A DNA stretch of 64,000 nucleotides from Leishmania donovani (Eukaryota > Euglenozoa > Kinetoplastea > Trypanosomatida > Trypanosomatidae): positions 487,477-551,476 of the forward strand of contig NC_018253.1 of NCBI RefSeq assembly GCF_000227135.1, written 5' to 3'. A program made the position numbers and the translations under genes. The notes under the pieces were generated by a model. The model had not been told where the DNA came from. It made no database searches and saw nothing but the letters and a program-made list of their open reading frames with translations. Shown here in pieces: positions 12,338 through 22,462 of this stretch (positions are counted from its first letter, which is position 1; each line of letters begins with the position of its first letter).

Positions 12338-13474
12338 AGTTACCAATCGGGGTGTATCCTCCCTTCCTTGATGTCGCTTCACAGCTGCTGTGATGATGTC
12401 GGTTGTGGGGTCATCTCTCTTCTCTTTGTGCACCTCTGCACTTTCTGTCTGGGCCTATGTATGTTTCTGCGTTTGTGCTTTCATGAAGGGGGACGGAGAG
12501 GTGGGGAGAAGGGCCTCCATCACGCATGGATCGTGCCCCCGCCCTTTCCTATTCCATCCTTCCACTGCCTCTCCCTTTGTTTAGATGTGCATGCGTGATG
12601 AGCTGTCGCATCGACTGCTGCCGGACCACACCTCTGTTGGCGTTTAAGTGCTTGTGTCCGCGATCATATACATGCTCCATGTAAATGTGGAAGCGAAGCA
12701 AAAGAAAAAATGAGGTGAAGTTGGAAGGTGCCTTATTGGAGCTCGTGAGACAGTACACCTTGTCCGCCCCCCCCCCTCTCCCCTCTCTTACGGGTACTCA
12801 CGCATGCTGTTCTCCACGTTCCAGAACGTGGCGAGGACGTCAACGCGGGAAAATATGCGTGGCATGTATGGTGAGAGAAGGAGATGGTGGCCCATTTGTG
12901 CAATGTGTGCTCATCATTGGTCGCATGTGTGTCTGTCTATCACGCTCGCTCACCAACCTCACACCCGCATGCATGCCACATCATCCTCGGCTATCCCCCT
13001 CCCCCTCGCACATATACACACACACACACTCACTGCCGCTCCTTAATTCACCGTGTCTCCACACACCTCCACGTGCATGCGCACATTCGTATGTGTAGTT
13101 ATCTTTTCCGCCCACGGTGTGTCGAGGAAAGAAGATTAGGCGCATCATCGACTCACTTACCCGCGTATGCGCAAGTGCTGGTCATAGCGTCCACCTCTGC
13201 TGCTGCTGCTGTTCTTTCTCGCTCTCTCTCTCCCTCATTCACCAGCAGCGCCGCACGCCTGACGGTGAGGGCAGGGCGGGCAGGGAAGGGGAAGGCGTAA
13301 GCGCGTACGTGCCCGAGGCGCAAGCAAAACGGAACCGGGTCAAGAAAGCGAGCGGCCCGCGCACACAGTAGAGCACACGCAGGACACGTACGCACATACA
13401 GAGGGAGCGAAGAAGACGGGATCGATAGATTTCCTCAGTTCTGCCGCCCCCTTACCGATCTTCTTTTTGTTTTG

Positions 13475-13476
13475 AG
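13475..13476 (+). promoter_or_regulatory. Candidate spliced-leader acceptor AG
   Basis: A pyrimidine-rich tract (about 13437-13473, ending TTCTTTTTGTTTTG) runs directly into AG. The first ATG downstream is 13529, which supports that start over the earlier in-frame non-ATG codons. Confidence 0.5.
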
Positions 13477-13528
13477 GAGAGGGGACTTCTGCTTCTGCTT
13501 CCTCCTCTCCACATCTGCTGGCTTCACC

Positions 13529-15877
13529 ATGGGCAGTGCCTGTTCCTATGGCGAGGATGCAAGGCATCATCGCGAGAACCGCAAGAATCGGATCAACCCC
13601 ACCGAAACCTACGACAAGTGGCAGCAGAAGATGCTGCTCGACATCGGCGCCGACCCGCTTGCCGTCATCCGAGATTTTCCACGCATGACGGTGTTTGTGC
13701 ACACGATGACGTGCTGCAACTTCGTGCCTGATTGCTACAGCCCAATCAGTGATAGCGAGGCTGCGGCGTCGAGCGAGAAGCCGCACCAACAGGAGCAGAC
13801 ACGCCGGAAGTCTCCTTTTAACCCGCTTGCCCCTCGGAGCAGAAGCCAGACACATTATTGTGTAGATACCGATGCCGCTGGTGCCGCGGATACTGAAGGA
13901 GAGTCAAAGCAGCAGCAGCGCCGCCGCAGGCGTATGGAGAAGGCCAGCGGCCCAGCGCTGCGCGTGGATGCATCCGCCGGCGCTTGTGCCAACGCTGACG
14001 CCGGTGGCTCATGGAGCTCACCGACGGCGTCGCCATTACTGGCGCCTCACCCCCCTCCCAACGTGATGGCTCGCGGCGGTGCAGGGGCTCAGCGTTCTGG
14101 CCTTCAAGAGCCGTCCTGCGACGACGACGCTTTCGCCGCTCGCATGCAGCGTGTGCGAGAGGCAGTGCTGCTATTGTCGGAGCTGTGCAACGAGCGCGCG
14201 ACGTTCGGCGCCTCCTTCGAGAGCGCATGGGACCGCCTTGTCGTGCACGGCAGCGTTGGTGGCCGCGCCAACAACCTGGACAGCAACGCGGCCGGCGAGT
14301 CCGCCCCCGGGGCGACGCAAGATGGCCGCCCGCCGCCCTCTTCCAAAAAGTTTCGGAATCAGCCCATCACGCTTGACGTGCATCAAGTCCTGTTAAATGC
14401 CTGTTTGGACAGCGGCATGCTGATGCTTTTGGACGACGCCAACTCGGCTGCGGCTCTCGCGCCCCCACCGCACGGCGCCGCCCAGGAAAGGATTATCGGG
14501 AGCGTGCTGGCGCCTTTGTCGTTGCAGTCTGGTGCACCAACTGGGCTGGTGAATCGCCCCTCGCCGCCAGACACATCGAGTGCATCTGGGCTGCAGTTGC
14601 ATCGAGCAAGCACGGCAACTGGGCTCACTGCTGGCGGAGCAACTGGATCAAAGTGCGGCACTGTCAACAGCGACAGCCAGCAGCAGCGGAACCGAGAGTC
14701 TGCTGCCGCCAGCACGTCCAGCGTCCCCGCATCAATGGCGCGTGCCGCTCGAATCTCCCCCCAGACCACCGCCGCCCTCATTGCGACGCCGAGCCGCTAC
14801 GTCGTGCGCAGCGCCACCTTCCATCTCATGCAGTTCGCTACACAAGGGGTAATGTTCTTCCCGGTGCAGCGGCTTAAGCACGTTCTGTGGATGCCGTGGT
14901 CCTCGCACATGCAAGACAGGGCATGGACGATCCACTTCCACGTAAAGGATGCGACACCGGAGGACTTGATTGCGCGCAGGCAGCACCACCTCAGGACGCT
15001 GTTCAACACCTCAACGTCCGCTCTGTTGCCGAGCGCAGACTCGGCGGCGGTGTTGGCGGTGGCAGGGGCGGATGGTCACCGAGACTCACTTTCGACGGCT
15101 CTGCCATCAACGGCTGTCACCACCGACGCGGACGGGTGGAAACTGCCTGCTATTTCCGGCGCCGATGCGAGCGCGGGCGGATGGCACAACACCTGTGGAG
15201 CAGGCGTCAATGAAGGCGTGCACAAGTGCAAGATCATTGTGATCCACCACTTTCAGACGGGACGGCACTACGTCGAGGACAGCGAGCGCAAGACGACACC
15301 GGTGTATGAGCTGGACTGGGCGTGCAGCATTCGGGTCGACCAAGACACCCTACTGAAGGCGTTTTCGCCGTACCAGGGGTACGCCGTCGCTGCGAAGGAT
15401 GCGGCAGCGGCTTCGCCGTCGGTCCCTCTTTTGCCGTCGCGCAATCCGTCTTTGCTGCAGGAGATGACGATTGAGGCTGCCTCTTTGGTCTCGCATCCGC
15501 GCCAGCACCTGTGCGACGACGATGATCACGAGACTGTCACCGTGGACGCGTCGCCGTCAGTCACGACATCAGACAACGTCTCTGAAACTGCGTTCCCACG
15601 CAGGCCGGTGGTGGTGCCAGACGCTACGCTTCACCCAGAGCTGATCGCCTTGGACGTGGGCGTGCTCACGACACAGCAGCCGCAGCTGCTGCAGCGCGAG
15701 GTGTTGCGTGCCTCTGTAGAGGTTGTCGCCGCCCGGATGGCGAAGCCGCCTCTCACGTTCTGCATGGTCTCCTCCACGTGGCGCAAGCGCAAGGAGGAGC
15801 TTGACTACATGCTGAAGCAGCAGTACAACGTGCAACTAATGCAGGTGAATGAGCTGCCCAAGAAGCTGCCGTATTAG
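13529..15877 (+). CDS. Conserved-looking hypothetical protein, probable N-myristoylation
   Basis: The protein has 782 residues. It begins MGSACSYG, a good N-myristoyltransferase substrate (Gly2, small residue at 6) with Cys5 available for palmitoylation, so membrane or flagellar membrane attachment is likely. Ordered segments alternate with Ser/Ala-rich linkers: an N-terminal block around YDKWQQKMLLDIGADPL, a central block with MFFPVQRLKHVLWMPWSSH and WTIHFHVKDATPEDL, a block with KIIVIHHFQTGRHYVED and YELDWACSIRVDQ, and a C-terminal block ending in KKLPY. These have beta-strand-like patterns, but I recognise no named domain. The start is the first ATG after a polypyrimidine-AG and keeps the myristoylation signal at the true N terminus. 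A multi-part lipid-anchored scaffold is one possibility, unproven. Confidence 0.85.
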   Translation: MGSACSYGEDARHHRENRKNRINPTETYDKWQQKMLLDIGADPLAVIRDFPRMTVFVHTMTCCNFVPDCYSPISDSEAAASSEKPHQQEQTRRKSPFNPLAPRSRSQTHYCVDTDAAGAADTEGESKQQQRRRRRMEKASGPALRVDASAGACANADAGGSWSSPTASPLLAPHPPPNVMARGGAGAQRSGLQEPSCDDDAFAARMQRVREAVLLLSELCNERATFGASFESAWDRLVVHGSVGGRANNLDSNAAGESAPGATQDGRPPPSSKKFRNQPITLDVHQVLLNACLDSGMLMLLDDANSAAALAPPPHGAAQERIIGSVLAPLSLQSGAPTGLVNRPSPPDTSSASGLQLHRASTATGLTAGGATGSKCGTVNSDSQQQRNRESAAASTSSVPASMARAARISPQTTAALIATPSRYVVRSATFHLMQFATQGVMFFPVQRLKHVLWMPWSSHMQDRAWTIHFHVKDATPEDLIARRQHHLRTLFNTSTSALLPSADSAAVLAVAGADGHRDSLSTALPSTAVTTDADGWKLPAISGADASAGGWHNTCGAGVNEGVHKCKIIVIHHFQTGRHYVEDSERKTTPVYELDWACSIRVDQDTLLKAFSPYQGYAVAAKDAAAASPSVPLLPSRNPSLLQEMTIEAASLVSHPRQHLCDDDDHETVTVDASPSVTTSDNVSETAFPRRPVVVPDATLHPELIALDVGVLTTQQPQLLQREVLRASVEVVAARMAKPPLTFCMVSSTWRKRKEELDYMLKQQYNVQLMQVNELPKKLPY

Positions 15878-16400
15878 CCCTGACAGCTGCTCTTTGCATG
15901 CCTGCTGCCGTCCTTGAGTAGGGAAAGAGGAGGCAGTCGGCCACCTATACGAACACGTTCATACAACCCCCCCCCTCCACCCACCCCTCCCTCCCATACC
16001 CTCCTCATTCCTCTCTCTCGTTGTTCCTTTTCATACATATGTATATGTGTAAGCATGTGTCCGTGCCTTTGCGCCTGTGCGTGCGTACAGATATTCCTCC
16101 CTGCGAGAAGGATGGTGTCGAGGGGCGGCCCCGGCTCACAAACATGTATACATATATACATATATATATATATATGTGTGTGTATAGGAAATCAGAAAAA
16201 AGAAAAATGCGAATGACTGTCGCTTGCTTTTCATCGCCTGATCACTGTGACAGTCGACTCACGCAACTGAAGACGACGCCGATATCCCCACCACCCTTCG
16301 TTATCCATATCTCACAGCAGGCGCGGGTCTGTGTGGGTATTAGCATCTTCCTCTCTCCTCTTCCCTTTCCCCCCACCCTCACCGTCTTCGTCATCTTTCG

Positions 16401-16427
16401 GTGTGTGTGTGTGTGTGTGTGTGTGTG
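16401..16427. repeat. (GT)n microsatellite
   Basis: An uninterrupted GT run of 27 bases about 320 bases upstream of the SIDER2-like element. Confidence 0.9.
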
Positions 16428-16750
16428 CTCTCTCCTATCTTCCTCGCCTAGTTGTTTGTCATCGTCGCCACCGTGGCCCCTCTGTCCGCGCGAACCCTCC
16501 CTTTGACTTCATTGGCGCTTGCTTCTCTGATGTGTTCTGCTCCTTGTAGATTTGATCATGTTACTCTGCCCTGTTCTTCGTTTCTGCGGTTCTCCACCTC
16601 GGCGTCTTCTTTTTGCGTCGTCGTCGTCGATGGATGTGCAACGCGTGTGTCTGTGTGCAGCTGCGTAGGCGAACTTGCGTGTGTCATCAATGGTCTCTCT
16701 CTCTTCCTTTCACTTCGTTTTCTCTCTCGGCTCGACTTTTTGCCCTCACT

Positions 16751-17149
16751 GACGGGAGGGCGGACACACCTCTCTCACTGCGTGATATCGCAGGGTTCAG
16801 TGCTCCCACTGTGGGCGGGGAAGCCGAGCAGCCTCCTCCCCCCTCCCTCCCTATCCCAGCCACTGCCGAACCACCCCCTGGTGGTGACAGGGCCAGGGTG
16901 CCTAAGACGTGGGGAGGTCAGTGCGATGCAGTGGCACAGATGCCGGCGGCCAATCCCTGGACGGCGTGGCGCCGGTGCGACCCGCGACCGTGAGCATGCT
17001 TGCGCCATCCATGCGATGGGCAAGGCGTCAGCGTGATTCCAACGCGTCTCGCTCGGCCCTCGCACTGCCTGCTGCTGGGGAGGCTGAGTGCCACCCTGCG
17101 AGGCGGGTGGGTGGGTAGAGTTTGGGTCAGGGGCCGTGCACAGATGACT
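16751..17149 (+). mobile_element. SIDER2-like retroposon copy, 3' end lost in gap
   Basis: From GACGGGAGGGCGGACAC onward this sequence matches the reverse complement of the copy at 41397-41939 over its 5' half, and from about position 16810 it also matches the copy at 51040-51516. Three interspersed, non-coding copies of about 0.5 kb in intergenic DNA, two with A-rich 3' ends, fit SIDER2, the degenerate non-autonomous retroposons of Leishmania 3' UTRs. Family assignment rests on recall and structure, not on alignment. The copy is interrupted by the N run at 17150. Confidence 0.7.
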
Positions 17150-17278
17150 NNNNNNNNNNNNNNNNNNNNNNNNNNNNNNNNNNNNNNNNNNNNNNNNNNN
17201 NNNNNNNNNNNNNNNNNNNNNNNNNNNNNNNNNNNNNNNNNNNNNNNNNNNNNNNNNNNNNNNNNNNNNNNNNNNNNN
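17150..17278. other. Assembly gap (129 N) with identical flanking ends
   Basis: The 303 bases before the gap (16847-17149) are identical to the 303 bases after it (17279-17581). This is what two overlapping but unmerged contig ends would give; a true tandem duplication is the alternative. Confidence 0.9.
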
Positions 17279-17701
17279 CTCCCTATCCCAGCCACTGCCG
17301 AACCACCCCCTGGTGGTGACAGGGCCAGGGTGCCTAAGACGTGGGGAGGTCAGTGCGATGCAGTGGCACAGATGCCGGCGGCCAATCCCTGGACGGCGTG
17401 GCGCCGGTGCGACCCGCGACCGTGAGCATGCTTGCGCCATCCATGCGATGGGCAAGGCGTCAGCGTGATTCCAACGCGTCTCGCTCGGCCCTCGCACTGC
17501 CTGCTGCTGGGGAGGCTGAGTGCCACCCTGCGAGGCGGGTGGGTGGGTAGAGTTTGGGTCAGGGGCCGTGCACAGATGACTGGGTCGGCGCACTGCTGTG
17601 ATGCGTGTCTGCGGCTGCGTTGCACCGCGCGCTGGGTGCCTGTGGCAGGCCCGTGGGTTTTAGAGTGGACCTCGGCTCATGTTGTGTGGCAGAGAAAATG
17701 G
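17279..17701 (+). mobile_element. SIDER2-like retroposon, second piece including the 3' end
   Basis: This repeats the body of the element from the CTCCCTATCCC motif and continues into the 3' part, ending near AGAGAAAATGGG, which aligns with the GGGAATGG ends of the other copies but lacks their longer A-rich tail. It may be the same physical copy as 16751-17149 joined across an artefactual gap, giving one element of about 520 bases. Its last 162 bases (17540-17701) form the start of the 420-base tandem unit. Confidence 0.65.
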
Positions 17702-18649
17702 GCTCACGGCGCAGCAAAGCAGAAAGCTATCCTTTGGACTTGATTGCATCTCTCTCTAGGTTATGGTGATGTGCACGTTGGCTTACCTACGCACACACAC
17801 ACACACACACTATATATACATGTATATATACATATCGTGGTGAAGGCACGCTTTGAGGAGCGAAGGCGGGCAACGCATTCGCGCGCTCTCTGTCTCCCCT
17901 CAACTTTTTCGCTTCTCCCCTCGGCCGGCGAGTGAGTGTGCGCCGGCCCCTCCGGCATTTGGGTGGGTAGAGTTTGGGTCAGGGGCCGTGCACAGATGAC
18001 TGGGTCGGCGCACTGCTGTGATGCGTGTCTGCGGCTGCGTTGCACCGCGCGCTGGGTGCCTGTGGCAGGCCCGTGGGTTTTAGAGTGGACCTCGGCTCAT
18101 GTTGTGTGGCAGAGAAAATGGGCTCACGGCGCAGCAAAGCAGAAAGCTATCCTTTGGACTTGATTGCATCTCTCTCTAGGTTATGGTGATGTGCACGTTG
18201 GCTTACCTACGCACACACACACACACACACTATATATACATGTATATATACATATCGNNNNNNNNNNNNNNNNNNNNNNNNNNNNNNNNNNNNNNNNNNN
18301 NNNNNNNNNNNNNNNNNNNNNNNNNNNNNNNNNNNNNNNNNNNNNNNNNNNNNNNNGGACCTCGGCTCATGTTGTGTGGCAGAGAAAATGGGCTCACGGC
18401 GCAGCAAAGCAGAAAGCTATCCTTTGGACTTGATTGCATCTCTCTCTAGGTTATGGTGATGTGCACGTTGGCTTACCTACGCACACACACACACACACAC
18501 TATATATACATGTATATATACATATCGTGGTGAAGGCACGCTTTGAGGAGCGAAGGCGGGCAACGCATTCGCGCGCTCTCTGTCTCCCCTCAACTTTTTC
18601 GCTTCTCCCCTCGGCCGGCGAGTGAGTGTGCGCCGGCCCCTCCGGCATT
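17540..18649. repeat. Tandem array of a 420-base unit (at least two to three copies)
   Basis: Unit 1 is 17540-17959. Unit 2 begins at 17960 with no gap and is identical until the N run at 18258. A third piece, 18357-18649, is identical to 17667-17959. Each unit contains the 3' end of the SIDER2-like element, a CA tract followed by a TA tract (about 17790-17836), and a unique tail ending in GCGCCGGCCCCTCCGGCATT. The ungapped junction at 17959/17960 shows that at least one tandem duplication was assembled within a contig. Confidence 0.85.
18258..18356. other. Assembly gap (99 N) inside the tandem array
   Basis: The left side ends at base 298 of the 420-base unit and the right side begins at base 128. 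Either the flanking contigs overlap by 171 identical bases, or about 249 bases (or that plus whole units) are missing. The 99 N fit neither. Confidence 0.9.
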
Positions 18650-18725
18650 CGAGCTGCTGAGTGCCTCGCCCCTGCACGCCTCCCTCAAGACATCGCGGTG
18701 CGGCGAGATCTCAGAGGCGGTCGAT

Positions 18726-19154
18726 ATGCCCGCCACTGCTGCCTCTCGCTCCCATTTTCTCTTCGAAAAGGGTCGCCAGGTGATCTCATGGACCTCTTCT
18801 CTCTCTCGTCATCGCCAGTGTCCACGTCTTCATGGTCGGCCCCGCCCACCCCCGACCCCCTTCGTGCCTGCACCCTGTGGGGCAGGAAGGAGGAAGGACG
18901 GGTAGCAACGCACTCTCGTCAGCATGCAAGCGCAGACATATGCACCTGTCTCTCCCCTTGTGCTAAAGACGCCTTCGAATCCTGCCGGTATGGCCCTCTC
19001 GGTGTGTACGCGGCACGACCGCGCACACACAGACACACAAGCCGCCCCAGCAGTCGGATCGATGGAGACGGATGTGCCGACTCGCCTGATGGCCTCGGTG
19101 TTATTTTCTCGCCCTCTCCCCATCTCTATCCCCTCCCGCTCTCTCGCACGCTGG
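18726..19154. repeat. Imperfect 429-base direct repeat, copy 1
   Basis: This copy aligns base for base with 19533-19961 (constant offset 807) and differs at five positions without indels. It contains a CCTGCACCCTGTGGGGCAGG inverted-repeat-like stretch and a short CA-rich segment. I recognise no coding content or element family. It runs into the 375-N gap. Confidence 0.85.
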
Positions 19155-19529
19155 NNNNNNNNNNNNNNNNNNNNNNNNNNNNNNNNNNNNNNNNNNNNNN
19201 NNNNNNNNNNNNNNNNNNNNNNNNNNNNNNNNNNNNNNNNNNNNNNNNNNNNNNNNNNNNNNNNNNNNNNNNNNNNNNNNNNNNNNNNNNNNNNNNNNNN
19301 NNNNNNNNNNNNNNNNNNNNNNNNNNNNNNNNNNNNNNNNNNNNNNNNNNNNNNNNNNNNNNNNNNNNNNNNNNNNNNNNNNNNNNNNNNNNNNNNNNNN
19401 NNNNNNNNNNNNNNNNNNNNNNNNNNNNNNNNNNNNNNNNNNNNNNNNNNNNNNNNNNNNNNNNNNNNNNNNNNNNNNNNNNNNNNNNNNNNNNNNNNNN
19501 NNNNNNNNNNNNNNNNNNNNNNNNNNNNN
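19155..19529. other. Assembly gap (375 N)
   Basis: The gap lies between two diverged copies of a 429-base sequence. Because the copies differ at five sites, simple contig overlap is less likely here than a real duplication or the two haplotypes of a heterozygous locus placed in series. Confidence 0.9.
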
Positions 19530-19532
19530 GAA

Positions 19533-19961
19533 ATGCCCGCCACTGCTGCCTCTCGCTCCCATTTTCTCTTCGAAAAGGGTCGCCAGGTGATCTCATGGAC
19601 CTCTTCTCTCTCTCGTCATCGCCAGTGTCCACGTCTTCATAGTCGGCCCCGCCCACCCCCGGCCCCCTTCGTGCCTGCACCCTGTGGGGCAGGAAGGAGG
19701 AAGGACGGGTGGCAACGCACTCTCGTCAGCATGCAAGCGCAGACATATGCACCTGTCTGTCCCCTTGTGCTAAAGACGCCTTCGAATCCTGCCGGTATGG
19801 CCCTCTCGGTGTGTACGCGGCACGACCGCGCACACACAGACACACAAGCCGCCCCAGCAGTCGGATCGATGGAGACGGATGTGCCGACTCGCCTGATGGC
19901 CTTGGTGTTATTTTCTCGCCCTCTCCCCATCTCTATCCCCTCCCGCTCTCTCGCACGCTGG
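19533..19961. repeat. Imperfect 429-base direct repeat, copy 2
   Basis: About 98.8 percent identical to 18726-19154. The two copies share the same right end (CTCTCGCACGCTGG), where copy 1 meets the gap and copy 2 continues into unique sequence. Confidence 0.85.
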
Positions 19962-21215
19962 TGAAGCGAAACAAGTGTTTTGCATGTATATGTGTGTCTG
20001 TGCGGTGGTAACAAGGGTGTTTGACACGGCCTCGAGGCCGTGAAGTATAGAAAAGGCAAAAGAAGCAGGCGCGATCTGTCACGAATCGTTGTACCCGCAA
20101 TGCCATCTCTCCGCTTCCCCCTCTTCCTCGTGCTTCAGTGACATCTGCATTCTCTGCCCGCATTGTTTTCCTCCGTTCTCAGCAATATGCTCGCACCTAC
20201 TCCCCCCTCCCCTCTCTCATGCTCCTTGGCTCGTTCCCTGCATTCGCTTCTCAGTACCTCCCCCTCGCATTTTACGGTTTTGTTGTTTTGGTATCGGTGA
20301 TGGTTGGTGATGGCGCTCACATTTTTATCTGCTCACACTACCGTTGGTAGCACACGTCTTGTCGCTATGGCGAATCGTCTTCTATCCCTCCCCCTCCTCT
20401 TCTTCCGCCCCCACCTTCTTTCCATTCGCATCGTAACTCTTTCTAAATATACATGTATTCCTTTGCTGTCCTGCGTCTTCCACCCTCCCCTCTCCGTCGT
20501 GTGCTCTGCTGCTGCTGTCTCACGTCTTTGCTTTTTTTTCCAACGATTTCGGTGACGGTGTGCATGTGTGCGTGTGTACCCTCTCTGCATGAAGAAGAGG
20601 GCGGGCAGAGGCGCACGGTGCACGGGGAAACCTTTGCGCTTCTTAGTCTATGGTCGACCTTTGCCTTGTATGGTTGTTTGTCTCTGCTGATCAGCTTGCT
20701 CTGTGCGTGCTGTGCCGTCGTGCGAAGTCTGTTCCGCGACACTCCTCCTCCTCCTACGACATTGGTGCTTGTGACTTTTCTGCCCACTAACTTCAGCTCT
20801 CCCTTCCCTCCGTGGCTCACCCCCCCCTCCCTCACACACACACACGCACACACCTCTCATTACTTTCTCGCTCGTGTGTTTGCTCCGTTGACGCGTCCGT
20901 GTCGGTTTAGGCAGCCAGTGACCATCCTCTTGCTCACTACGTGTCACCCGTTGCATCGCTCCCTCTTGGCTTGGATTCTCTCTCTGTTCTTGTGTGCGTG
21001 GGCGCGTGTCTGAGCGCATTGGCTTCGCAGTGATGAATTCCGAGGTGGCTACGCACACACTGTAGCTGCGTGTATAGGCAGGCGTGAGCATGCGTCCGGG
21101 AATAGAACGCTGTCTGCGGGGAGGTTGGTGGAGGGGGCGTTCTGTCAGAAGTGCCGGCTTCCATGATGATATACCTCCCTTTGTGATCTCTAGTGTGTGT
21201 TTGTGCGTGCGTGCA

Positions 21216-21220
<5 letters not shown>

Positions 21221-21247
<27 letters not shown>
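21221..21247. repeat. (GT)n microsatellite
   Basis: An uninterrupted GT run of 27 bases, preceded by degenerate GTGCGTGC repeats. Confidence 0.9.
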
Positions 21248-22169
21248 AAGGATAGCCGTAACCGAGAACCCCCCCCCCGCCAAGCGATCGTAAGAACCAA
21301 AAAAAAAGTAGCGGAAAGACGTGAGGTCGAGAAAGAAGTGAAACCACGCAGGGCGATGGTGGGGATGGTGATCTGTGAATGCAACAGGGTGAGGAGGCGT
21401 GCATGCTCGTGGAAGTGATTGGTGCATGCATGTTGACTTCTGCGGTATACTCCTTGCGCTGACGCTCTCTTCACGAATGTGGCGCTCACTCCCCTCCCCC
21501 AACTTCTCTCTCTCATATGTCCTGTGCTCAGCTCCTCTCTCCTTCACCTCTCTCTGTGACTCATCAACGTACGTCATCGCCGACTCACAGCGGCTCGAGG
21601 TACTCTTGAAGCCGGCAAAACAGACCAAAGGACTACAACGCAAACAAGCTGACATCCGCACTCGAAGGTGCTGCTGCACCCTCTTGCATCTCACGCGCTC
21701 TCTCTTCCTCGACTCACCCACAGAGACACACGCACGCGCAAAAGAGGTGAAGCGAAGCGAAAACCGCCGAAGACTCCACCACCATCATCGCCGCCTCGCC
21801 TCTCCACCACCACCTCCTCCTCCCTCCTCTACTCTGTCCCTCCCTCTCCATGTGGCAGACTTGGCGGGGGCTGATTCTCTGACAGCTGCCGCTCGCTGAT
21901 CGTCGTGTCTTCTCTTTTTCGTTTTGCTTTCACCCTACTCCTCGATAACTCTTTCTGCCGCTGCCACCCTCATCTACGGCCCGCCTTTCCACGCGCACGC
22001 ATACACACACAGCCCTCCTCCCGAGCCGCCGCCGCCCTCCCAACTCTCTCGAATGTTCTTTTTCGAGGTTGAAGTGTGTTCTTGTCGCTCTTCTCGATTC
22101 CCTCCATCGCCTTGAGCCTCTCCCTTTTGTGTTCCGATTTTCTTGTGTACTTCTGTCTGCGTGTCTGTC

Positions 22170-22170
<1 letters not shown>

Positions 22171-22200
<30 letters not shown>

Positions 22201-22206
22201 GTGTGT
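22171..22206. repeat. (GT)n microsatellite next to a possible splice acceptor
   Basis: A 36-base GT run with one C interruption ends in TAG at 22207-22209, within the probable leader region of the gene starting at 22463. Confidence 0.85.
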
Positions 22207-22462
22207 AGCTGGGCGCACGCGTCATCTCATTCTTTTAGCCCTGTTGTTATCCTCGGAGAGCATCCTCGAGTACTTGGTGTCGGTGTTGTATTTGATCTGC
22301 ACACGAGTGCCGCACCCCACCTAAACCCCGTCATCATCATCATATTTCACCCGACTCCTCCCCCCACCGGTACACGCCCACTTGTCTGCCGTCAATTATT
22401 CTGTCTCTCCTCACCTCTCACTCATCCCCCCCCCCACCCTACTCCTTCCCACCTTTGACGCG

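Larger units (their letters stand above)
6414..13528. other. Long intergenic region, no gene seen
   Basis: This 7.1 kb stretch between two genes on the same strand is dominated by CT-rich runs, T tracts and GT microsatellites (for example 11159-11180 and 12306-12334). The many open frames in it encode low-complexity strings. Two short segments look less biased (about 10010-10145 and 11590-11790), but neither forms a convincing gene. An unusually AT-rich patch lies at 9909-9957. The 3' part from about 13441 is the likely trans-splicing region of the next gene. Confidence 0.65.
15878..22462. other. Intergenic region with assembly gaps, retroposon-like DNA and tandem repeats
   Basis: No convincing gene is seen in this 6.6 kb. 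It holds three runs of N (17150-17278, 18258-18356, 19155-19529), a SIDER2-like element, a 420-base tandem unit and a 429-base imperfect direct repeat, each listed separately. From about 19962 the sequence returns to CT-rich DNA with GT and CA microsatellites. The segment 22207-22462 is the probable 5' UTR of the next gene: it contains no ATG between its last AGs and the start at 22463. Confidence 0.7.

Noticed and set aside
16751..19961. CRISPR-like or phage-type repeat array
   Set aside because: Repeats are hundreds of bases long, few, and include a retroposon end and assembly gaps; there are no short spaced repeats, and the genome is eukaryotic.
20648..21721. Minus-strand open frame of about 357 codons
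   Set aside because: It is the complement of CT- and GT-rich sequence (Arg/Lys/Glu and Thr-His repeats). All convincing genes are on the other strand and no splice signal precedes it.
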